Origin: Candidatus Cloacimonadota bacterium
Lineage (GTDB): Bacteria > Cloacimonadota > Cloacimonadia > Cloacimonadales > Cloacimonadaceae
Direction: 5' to 3'
Length of the DNA: 5,958 bases
Assembly (NCBI GenBank): GCA_028703735.1
Contig: JAQVMI010000128.1
Span: 1 to 5,958, forward strand
How positions within the stretch are numbered: the first letter of the stretch is position 1; every line of letters begins with the position of its first letter. The notes beneath the pieces were generated by a model. That model saw only the letters and a list, made by a program, of their open reading frames with translations. It was not told the origin of the DNA and made no database searches. A program made the translations under genes and the position numbers. Shown here piece by piece: positions 1-5,958 of this stretch.

Positions 1-1
1 A

Positions 2-148
2 AGGAAGGATTATGGCAGACAAGCCCGCTGCATGGGTAGCTGTAGCCCACTTTATCAATATATTGAACCTACTAAGTTACGTCCATGGGCTGAGATTATT
101 GAACAGTCTCGCTATGCTCCAAAACAGGCAAAGCAAAAAAGAGATTGA
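2..148 (+). CDS. C-terminal end of an unrecognised protein (5' end outside window)
   Basis: An open frame enters from the left edge and gives 48 residues before a TGA at 146-148. The peptide is polar and protein-like: two cysteines spaced CMGSC (residues 10-14 of the visible part), then YQYIEPTKLRPWAEIIEQ, and a strongly basic tail ending KQAKQKRD. I do not recognise the family, and no catalytic motif can be assigned from so little sequence. It runs in the same direction as the two large genes, and its stop lies 66 bases before the next start, so cotranscription is possible. A competing frame begins at ATG 12 behind a purine-rich AAGGAAGGA and runs to TGA 183-185 (57 codons). I prefer the frame given because its composition looks like the end of a soluble protein, but the choice is not certain. 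Confidence 0.55.
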   Translation, partial: RKDYGRQARCMGSCSPLYQYIEPTKLRPWAEIIEQSRYAPKQAKQKRD

Positions 149-201
149 CAAGAAAACAGCAATTTGGGGAGTATGTATGCAATGAAAATTTCTCTGATGT
201 T

Positions 202-205
202 GAGG
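202..205 (+). promoter_or_regulatory. Ribosome binding site of protein A
   Basis: GAGG lies nine bases before ATG 215, a normal Shine-Dalgarno distance. It helps fix the start, because an in-frame TGA at 209-211 sits only one codon before that ATG, so no longer version of the protein is possible. The ATG at 208 is in another frame. Confidence 0.6.
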
Positions 206-214
206 TTATGAGCA

Positions 215-3181
215 ATGAAATTAGAAGAACTGAATTACTATTACAATAAATTCAAATTTGGCGAGGATATATTTCATCAGTTGATGCAAAAAAGGGTTCG
301 GGATATCCTTTTGGTTTCAACCTTTTACGATGCATTTATCTTTGAGCAGGATGGCAGGCTTTCGGAACAAATCTTTGGTGAATACCGCCAGTTAAATTTA
401 ACCACAACCCCCCGCATCACCTCTGTCCCCACGGGTGAAGAAGCCCTGGCAAAAATGAAAGAGCAGAGCTTCGATCTGGTGATAACCATGATGCGAATAG
501 GTGATGTTGGTCCATTTCAATTGGCAAAAGAAATTAAGAGCCAAAATCCTGATTTACCTGTTCTTTTGCTACTTAATGTTGCCACAGATTACATCATTTG
601 GGAAAACCATCCATTGGAAAAGCAGTATATTGATGATGTTTTCCTTTGGAATGGTGATACCAAGCTATTTTTAGCTATGGTGAAAAGCGTGGAAGACAAA
701 ATGAATGTGGAATACGACACGGCTCATGGATTGGTAAGGGTTATTCTGCTTGTGGAAGATTCCGTGCATTACTATTCATTGTTTTTGCCATCCCTGTATT
801 CTGTGATAATGAAGCAAACTCAAAAGCTGATAGAAGAAGAGGTTAGCGATATAAACAAACGTCTTCGTATGCGAATTCGCCCTAAAGTTTTATTAGTGCA
901 CGATTATGAAGAGGCTTTGGAACTATATGAGAAATATAGCGAATACCTGTTGTGTTTAATCTCTGATGTACGTTATAAAGTTGGCGGAGAAATTGATCCA
1001 CATGCCGGTATAAAGCTAATCTCTCATATCATGGAAGAAAACAAAGACCTGCCCATGATATTACAATCTTCAGAAAGTGAGAACGAATCCATAGCCAGTG
1101 AATTAGGCGTATATTTCCTGAACAAGAACTCCAAGCAGTTATTTTCGGATTTACGGAACTATATGGTTTACAACTTGGGATTTGGCAATTTTAGTTTTCG
1201 CGATAAGGATGGGATTATTATTGAAGAAGCCGCTAATATAGCAGAATTCGAGAATAAAATCCTAAAAATCCCGGATGAGTCTTTGTTGTTTCACAGTAAG
1301 TTCAACCATTTTTCAAACTGGCTGATTGCGCATGGAGAGGTTCAGATAGCCAAAAAAATTCGTCCTATGAAGATAGAGGATTTCTCCAGCCGCGAAGAAT
1401 TGCGAAACTTTCTATACCATGTTTTCCGCACAGTCCGCATTGATAAAAACAGAGGCAAGATCATCAATTTTGATGCCGTATCCTTATCCGAAATGAATCA
1501 GATAATAAGATTAACCGAAGGCTCTCTGGGTGGAAAAGGGAGAGGTTTGGCGTTTCTAAATGCCCTTCTTTGCACCATGGATTACGAAAAGAAATTTGAT
1601 TCCATTGCAATTTCTTTGCCCAGTACTGCGATAATAGGCACAGCAGAATTCGATCAATTTGTAGAGCGAAATGAGATTCTGGATAAAATTGCAGATAAAA
1701 ATGACGAAGAAATTGACGCTATATTTATTGAAGGTAAGCTTTCAGATCAATTAGTTGCACGTTTGGAAGTTTATCTGGATGCTGTGAATTATCCTATCGC
1801 AGTTCGTTCCTCCAGTTTGTTAGAGGATTCTCAGGCTCAGCCTCTGGCTGGAGTTTACCGTACATTTATGCTGCCTAACAATCATCCTGATAAGCTGCAC
1901 AGATTGCGACAACTTATGGATGCTATCAAGCTGGTTTTTTCCTCTGTATATCTCTCTGATGCAAGAGCTTTTTTGGAAGCCTTGAATTTTAAAGCAGAGG
2001 AAGAAAAAATGGCGGTAATTATCCAGGAAACAGTAGGTTCTTTGAAAGGAGAACATTACTATTACCCCCACATTTCCGGTGTTGCTCAGTCTTATAACTT
2101 TTACCCCACTGCTCACATGCTGCATACAGATGGAATAGCAAATATTGCCCTTGGTTTAGGAAAATCTGTGGTGGAAGGAAAGCTAAACTTCCGCTTCTGC
2201 CCCAAATACCCGCAAACAGATATGCTGCCACAGCAAGAAATGATGCGTTCTTCACAGAAAGAATTCTTCGCACTGGATTTATCTTTGAACGATTCCGATC
2301 TAACTAGGGGAGAAGAAATTACCCTGGCAAAACTAACTTTAAAAGATGCAGAAAAACACAATACCTTACGCTACATAGCCTCGGTGTGGGATTATAACAA
2401 TTATCGTTTAACCGACAATCTGGAAGAACGAGGAATGAAAGTTCTCACCTTTTCCAGTATCTTGAAGCATAATTATTTCCCCCTGGCTAAAATTGTGGAG
2501 GAACTGCTGGAAATTGGTGAAATTGCCCTTGGAATACCTGTGGAAATTGAATTTGCCGTAAATCTGGAGTTTGATCAGATACATAAATTTAAGCCAAGTT
2601 TCTACATCTTGCAAATTCGCCCCCTAAGCGTTAGTGCCGATGCTTATAGAATTGATGCAACGCAACTAAATAAGCAAGAGCTTCTGATGTACACGGAACA
2701 CGGTATGGGCAATGGGGTAATTAATGAACTTACAGATATCATCTACCTGGATCCCGCCTGTTTCGATAAAACCCAAACACAGGCTATGCAGGAAGAGATT
2801 GAACGTTTTAATGTAAAGATGGCTAATGATGGCAAACGCTATATTCTGATAGGACCCGGTCGCTGGGGATCCAGAGATAGATTTTTGGGAATTCCGGTTC
2901 GCTGGCCTCAAATTAACCGTGCTAAGGTAATTCTGGAAACAGGCTTGCGAGATTTTATCGTGGAAGCTTCTCAGGGGACGCACTTTTTCCACAATCTGGT
3001 AGCGATGAATGTGGGATACTTCACTATACCGTTCGTGTCTCAAACAGATTTCGTAGATATGAAATGGCTGCTTGCCCAACCAATTAAAGAGAGAGGTGAT
3101 TTCTTTGTGCATCTTGAATTTAATCACCCTCTAATTGTTCGCATGGATGGAAAAACCGGCTTGGCAGTGATACACAAATAA
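215..3181 (+). CDS. Protein A: double-receiver, PEP/pyruvate-binding (PPDK N-terminal type) ATP-grasp protein
   Basis: Complete 988-residue cytosolic protein without signal peptide or membrane segments. Residues about 28-165 form a receiver-like fold in which Met92 occupies the phosphoacceptor position and Trp145 the conserved Lys position, so it is a pseudo-receiver. Residues about 172-325 form a second receiver beginning ILLVEDS. It keeps E181/D182, candidate phosphoacceptor D251, S285 and K304, but has an extra stretch of about 25-30 residues between helix 1 and strand 2. A linker follows to about 430. Residues 430-806 match the PEP synthase/PPDK nucleotide-binding domain: GGKGRGL with K441, AVRSSS with R531, SGVAQSYN (621-628), GLGKSVVEG (647-655), EIEF with E777/E779, and LQIRP with Q800/R802. 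The C-terminal domain (807-988) carries GPGRWGSRDR and QGTHFFHNL. The swivel domain with its catalytic TSH histidine and the PEP/pyruvate barrel are absent, so a standard PEP synthase or PPDK reaction is unlikely. An ATP-dependent phosphotransfer switched by receiver phosphorylation is inferred; the substrate is unknown. Family assignment is firm, function is not. Confidence 0.93.
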   Translation: MKLEELNYYYNKFKFGEDIFHQLMQKRVRDILLVSTFYDAFIFEQDGRLSEQIFGEYRQLNLTTTPRITSVPTGEEALAKMKEQSFDLVITMMRIGDVGPFQLAKEIKSQNPDLPVLLLLNVATDYIIWENHPLEKQYIDDVFLWNGDTKLFLAMVKSVEDKMNVEYDTAHGLVRVILLVEDSVHYYSLFLPSLYSVIMKQTQKLIEEEVSDINKRLRMRIRPKVLLVHDYEEALELYEKYSEYLLCLISDVRYKVGGEIDPHAGIKLISHIMEENKDLPMILQSSESENESIASELGVYFLNKNSKQLFSDLRNYMVYNLGFGNFSFRDKDGIIIEEAANIAEFENKILKIPDESLLFHSKFNHFSNWLIAHGEVQIAKKIRPMKIEDFSSREELRNFLYHVFRTVRIDKNRGKIINFDAVSLSEMNQIIRLTEGSLGGKGRGLAFLNALLCTMDYEKKFDSIAISLPSTAIIGTAEFDQFVERNEILDKIADKNDEEIDAIFIEGKLSDQLVARLEVYLDAVNYPIAVRSSSLLEDSQAQPLAGVYRTFMLPNNHPDKLHRLRQLMDAIKLVFSSVYLSDARAFLEALNFKAEEEKMAVIIQETVGSLKGEHYYYPHISGVAQSYNFYPTAHMLHTDGIANIALGLGKSVVEGKLNFRFCPKYPQTDMLPQQEMMRSSQKEFFALDLSLNDSDLTRGEEITLAKLTLKDAEKHNTLRYIASVWDYNNYRLTDNLEERGMKVLTFSSILKHNYFPLAKIVEELLEIGEIALGIPVEIEFAVNLEFDQIHKFKPSFYILQIRPLSVSADAYRIDATQLNKQELLMYTEHGMGNGVINELTDIIYLDPACFDKTQTQAMQEEIERFNVKMANDGKRYILIGPGRWGSRDRFLGIPVRWPQINRAKVILETGLRDFIVEASQGTHFFHNLVAMNVGYFTIPFVSQTDFVDMKWLLAQPIKERGDFFVHLEFNHPLIVRMDGKTGLAVIHK

Positions 3182-3188
3182 TTGGATT

Positions 3189-3310
3189 GTGAGATGGAAA
3201 GGTGAAAAGGTGAAGCAAGTGGATAGATTTCGGTGCATCCCCAAATCACATATTGTGTTTCACCTTTGCACCTTTTCACCTAACGACGCTCCAACACTCA
3301 AGCACCTCAC
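3189..3310. repeat. Imperfect intergenic inverted repeat between the two paralogues
   Basis: The 148-base gap between the genes contains a perfect 13-bp inverted repeat, AGGTGAAAAGGTG at 3200-3212 against CACCTTTTCACCT at 3269-3281. Each arm is itself a near-duplicate of a GGTGAA / TTCACC unit, so a second, shifted pairing is possible: AAAGGTGAAA 3198-3207 with TTTCACCTTT 3258-3267, also perfect. An outer pair GTGAGATG (3189-3196) and CACCTCAC (3303-3310) matches at seven of eight positions. Inside the loop are a small palindrome, CACA-TAT-TGTG (3247-3257), and GGAT...ATCC (3221-3240). No run of T follows the right arm, so it does not look like a classical intrinsic terminator. It could be a dispersed palindromic element, an mRNA processing or stability hairpin in a bicistronic transcript, or a regulator site. 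Confidence 0.65.
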
Positions 3311-3315
3311 TACAT

Positions 3316-3321
3316 AAAGGT
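3316..3321 (+). promoter_or_regulatory. Ribosome binding site of protein B
   Basis: AAAGGT ends nine bases before ATG 3330, with AGG as the core. The in-frame TAA at 3315-3317 overlaps this site, so ATG 3330 is the first possible ATG in the frame. It also places the ILLIASLYDSF strand of protein B within a few residues of the equivalent strand in protein A. Confidence 0.55.
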
Positions 3322-3329
3322 ATAGAATA

Positions 3330-5958
3330 ATGATCCCTACAAACTTCTGGGCACTGGAAACTGCTCTACTGGAATCGTTGATGCCGGTGAAAGTGAATCA
3401 TATATTGTTGATTGCATCTCTATACGATTCCTTTGTATTTGAAGTAGATGGTTTTTTAGCTGAACAAGTTACAGAGGATTTTCGGTTACTAAATCTTAGT
3501 ACCCAGCCCGAAATATTTCATGCTTCTTCGCTTGAAAGTGCCTTAAAAATGCTTGAACTGGAACAAATTGAGATAATTATAATCCATCTGGCTTCTATGC
3601 GAGGAATTGCACTAAACCTATTGGAATTAATAAAACAAGATTTTCCGGAGATGCCTGTTTACTTCTTGTTAGGAGCTCCTCAGGATCTAATGTTTATAGA
3701 AAACCACACCGATAAACTATCTGCCGTAGAAGATTTCTTTTATTGGAATGGAGATTCGAAACTGTTTCTGGCAATCATAAAACTATGGGAAGAAACGGTT
3801 AATATTCCTTTTGATACAGAGATATATGATGTTCCGATTATAATGGTTGTGGAAACATTTATCCCATATTACTCTCAATTTTTACCAATTCTATACGAAC
3901 AAATAATGCAGCTATGTATTGGTTTGATCCGCAACGAACACCAAAGCTTAAGTAAGAACCTCTATCTAAATGCCAGACCAAGAATCGTGCTTTTGCACGA
4001 TTTTAAGAGTGCTGTCCGTTTCTACAATCAATACAAGAACTCTATCATTGGAACCATTAGTAATATCAACTATCACTATTTAGGTGAGTCTCATCCAAAT
4101 GGTGGCTTGGAACTTCTGCAATTCATCCGAAAACAAAATCCCAATTTACCTTTTTTGATGCAATCGTTTAACCCAATGTATAGGGATATCGTTTCAAGTA
4201 ATGAAGGTGAATTTTTATACAAGGATTTACCCGGATTAAGCTTACAGATAAGACGCTGGTTGCAAACTGAAACCGGATTTGGAAAGTTTATCTTTAGGGA
4301 ACCAAACAGCAAAAAATTGGGTGAAGCCAGTTCACTGATAGGCTTTCACCGCATGCTTGCAGAAATTCCAGTTTCTTCCCTGGAGTTTCATTTAAAGAAC
4401 CGCCATATTTATAATTGGCTTGCAACCCATGCTGAAGCTGCATTATGCTTGTTTCTGAAAAATATTCCCAATACGATTGATTTGATAGAAACGAAATCCC
4501 TGCTCGATGAAGCCGTAACCTCATTGATTGCGTATAGAAGGCGCGAAAAGATTCAGGATTTCGGAGATGAATCAGATTTTGACCTGAATCTAATTTACAA
4601 AATTGGTGATGATTCCATTGGCGGTAAAGGAAGAGGCTTAGCCTTTCTAAACGTTGTGCTAAACAGATTTAGCTATGTGGCAGAGCGCTATCCGGAAGTA
4701 AAAATATCTGTTCCGGTTGCTGCTGTTTTGGCAACAGGGATATTCGATGAATTTATAAGTTTCAATCCCCAGATATCGAATCCCGATTTGCTTGAAGATA
4801 TTACAGATGAAGAAATTGACCGCCTTTTTCTTTCTGCCCAACTTCCCCAACGCAGTATATCAGCTTTAAGCAGTTTGCTTTCCAAATGCTCTGCACCCTT
4901 AGCAGTTAGATCATCCTCAGTTCTTGAAGATCACATTACGAATCCCTTTGCCGGAGTGTTTCGAACTTTTCTAATACCCAATAGCCATGCAGATTCAAGG
5001 GTAAGATTGGGACAATTGATCCAAGCGGTGAAGCTGGTTTATTCTTCAATGTATTTAAAAAATGCACGTGCCTACAGGGAAGCCCTAAACATTCCTGCCC
5101 GAGAAGAAAAAATGGCAGTGATCATCCAAAAAGTAGCAGGATCTAAGCGGGGTGACAGCTTCTACCCCATGCTTTCTGGGGTTGCTCAATCCTACAATTA
5201 CTACCCAGCCGTAAACATGAGCCACGAGGATGGCATAGTAACCCTATCAACCGGTTTAGGTAAAACGGCTGTGGAACGAGAAAGAACTTTCGCCTTTTGC
5301 CCCACACATCCAAAATTAGACATGTTTCCCTCTGTTGATATTGTGAAAGGAGCACAGCGACATTTTTATGCCCTGAATCTTGCGTTAAGGGAATTCACTC
5401 TTTTCGAAGGTGAAGATAGCACATTAATCCGAACCCGGGTAACCCAGCAACTTTTGGAAAATGAACTAATTTCACTAAGCTCTGTGTGGGATCATGAAAA
5501 TAAAGAATTCATTAGTGGAAAATACACAAAGGGTCCCAGAGTTATCACTTACAGAAATATTCTTCACTATCAGGAAACACCCCTTGCACAGATATTAAGG
5601 GATTTTTTGAACCTTGGAAGAGAAGTGCTGGGTTGTGAAGTAGAAATGGAATTCGCTTTCGATGTTGATCCAAAAACAGGCGAACAAAGCTTTCACCTGC
5701 TTCAGATTAGACCAATTAGCGTGAATAAACACCTTTATAGTGAAGATCTAAAAAACTGGCTAACACGCAAAGATGAGCTGGTTCTTTTCTCCTCTTATGC
5801 ACTTGGCAGTTCCACAGAGGAGAATTTGGATACAATAGTATACTTGCCACCTGAACGTTTTGATATAGTTAAAACAGAAGCTATGGCTGTTGAACTGGAA
5901 GAGATAAACCAGTTTCTTAAACCAAGCAAGTATTTGCTAATTGTACCAGGACGTTGGG
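3330..5958 (+). CDS. Protein B: paralogue of protein A with a degenerate second receiver (3' end outside window)
   Basis: An open frame from ATG 3330 runs without a stop to the window edge, giving 876 residues. It is collinear with protein A throughout. The first receiver-like domain (about 22-157) has His86 and Trp139 where a receiver needs Asp and Lys. In the second (about 167-318), which starts IMVVETF, E175, S279 and K298 remain, but the second acidic residue is Thr176 and the phosphoacceptor is Asn245, so canonical phosphorylation should be impossible. The ATP-grasp domain (about 423-798) keeps IGGKGRGLAFLN with K433, LAVRSSS with R527, FAGVFRTF, EEKMAVIIQ, SGVAQSYN, TGLGKTAVE, E772/E774 in EMEF, and Q792/R794 in LQIRP. 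The visible sequence stops in VPGRW (residues 872-876), matching GPGRW at 880-884 of A, so about 105-110 residues are probably missing. No signal peptide or membrane segment is seen. It lies 148 bases after A in the same direction, which suggests tandem duplication followed by divergence. Its role is unknown; a constitutive form or a partner of A is inference. Confidence 0.9.
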   Translation, partial: MIPTNFWALETALLESLMPVKVNHILLIASLYDSFVFEVDGFLAEQVTEDFRLLNLSTQPEIFHASSLESALKMLELEQIEIIIIHLASMRGIALNLLELIKQDFPEMPVYFLLGAPQDLMFIENHTDKLSAVEDFFYWNGDSKLFLAIIKLWEETVNIPFDTEIYDVPIIMVVETFIPYYSQFLPILYEQIMQLCIGLIRNEHQSLSKNLYLNARPRIVLLHDFKSAVRFYNQYKNSIIGTISNINYHYLGESHPNGGLELLQFIRKQNPNLPFLMQSFNPMYRDIVSSNEGEFLYKDLPGLSLQIRRWLQTETGFGKFIFREPNSKKLGEASSLIGFHRMLAEIPVSSLEFHLKNRHIYNWLATHAEAALCLFLKNIPNTIDLIETKSLLDEAVTSLIAYRRREKIQDFGDESDFDLNLIYKIGDDSIGGKGRGLAFLNVVLNRFSYVAERYPEVKISVPVAAVLATGIFDEFISFNPQISNPDLLEDITDEEIDRLFLSAQLPQRSISALSSLLSKCSAPLAVRSSSVLEDHITNPFAGVFRTFLIPNSHADSRVRLGQLIQAVKLVYSSMYLKNARAYREALNIPAREEKMAVIIQKVAGSKRGDSFYPMLSGVAQSYNYYPAVNMSHEDGIVTLSTGLGKTAVERERTFAFCPTHPKLDMFPSVDIVKGAQRHFYALNLALREFTLFEGEDSTLIRTRVTQQLLENELISLSSVWDHENKEFISGKYTKGPRVITYRNILHYQETPLAQILRDFLNLGREVLGCEVEMEFAFDVDPKTGEQSFHLLQIRPISVNKHLYSEDLKNWLTRKDELVLFSSYALGSSTEENLDTIVYLPPERFDIVKTEAMAVELEEINQFLKPSKYLLIVPGRW

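Noticed and set aside
145..181. TTGACA at 145-150 as a -35 promoter box for protein A
   Set aside because: The hexamer is perfect, but the sequence at 16-18 bases spacing (around GGAGTA, 168-173) is not -10-like; the nearest TATGTA is 21 bases away. It also overlaps the stop codon of the upstream gene. A Bacteroidota-type TAnnTTTG box was not found either.
288..296. A-run AAAAAAGGG in protein A as a programmed frameshift site
   Set aside because: The reading frame does not fit the X-XXY-YYZ slippery arrangement, the zero frame continues for nearly 900 further codons with conserved domains, and neither alternative frame offers a sensible product.
1820..3127. Several minus-strand open frames of 68-153 codons opposite protein A, and similar ones opposite protein B
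   Set aside because: They lie wholly within well-conserved coding sequence, have cysteine- and phenylalanine-rich compositions typical of antisense shadows, and show no recognisable motif.
3200..3290. Intrinsic (Rho-independent) terminator after protein A
   Set aside because: The stem is long enough, but its loop is 56 bases and the right arm is followed by AACGACGCTCC, not a T-tract.
3321..3326. TATAGA before protein B as a -10 box
   Set aside because: It ends only three bases before the ATG, so transcription would start inside the coding region, and no matching -35 is seen. It is part of the AT-rich spacer between the ribosome binding site and the start codon.
215..5958. Identification of either gene as PEP synthase (ppsA) or pyruvate phosphate dikinase (ppdK)
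   Set aside because: Only the N-terminal nucleotide-binding domain is shared. No TSH phosphohistidine motif and no PEP/pyruvate barrel are present, and protein A has its stop codon without them.

Overview
The window holds two large, co-directional, paralogous genes on the + strand, preceded by the last 48 codons of an upstream gene. The DNA is moderately AT-rich and the genes are closely packed. The architecture (two receiver-like domains, an ATP-grasp domain of the PEP synthase/pyruvate phosphate dikinase type, and a C-terminal domain with PGRWGS and QGTHFF motifs) is one I associate with the Bacteroidota/Cloacimonadota side of the FCB group. An uncultured Cloacimonadota-like or Bacteroidota-like bacterium is my best guess. 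This rests on family memory, not on a marker gene.

Layout: 2-148 is the 3' end of an unrecognised gene. 149-214 is a short spacer with a GAGG ribosome binding site. 215-3181 is a complete 988-residue protein, called protein A here. 3182-3329 is an intergenic region dominated by an imperfect inverted repeat (perfect 13-bp arms at 3200-3212 and 3269-3281) with no T-tract after it. 3330-5958 is protein B, a paralogue of A collinear with it over its whole visible length and cut by the window end after 876 codons, just inside the PGRW motif of the C-terminal domain. By comparison with A, roughly 105-110 residues are missing.

Both proteins appear cytosolic, with no signal peptide or membrane segment. 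Each carries an N-terminal receiver fold without a phosphorylatable Asp, then a second receiver, a linker, and an ATP-grasp domain that keeps the Lys, Arg, Glu and Gln-x-Arg positions used for ATP/Mg binding in PEP synthase and PPDK. Neither shows the phosphohistidine swivel domain with its TSH motif or the PEP/pyruvate TIM barrel in the sequence present, and A is complete without them. They are therefore unlikely to be ordinary PEP synthases or PPDKs.

The most interesting point is a split between the paralogues. The second receiver of A keeps the full phosphorylation set (E181/D182, D251, S285, K304). In B the phosphoacceptor is Asn (N245) and one acidic residue is Thr (T176), while the ATP-grasp residues remain. 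This suggests a phosphorylation-responsive protein beside a constitutive or partner form. That pairing, the phosphoacceptor of the ATP-grasp domain and the substrate are all inference.
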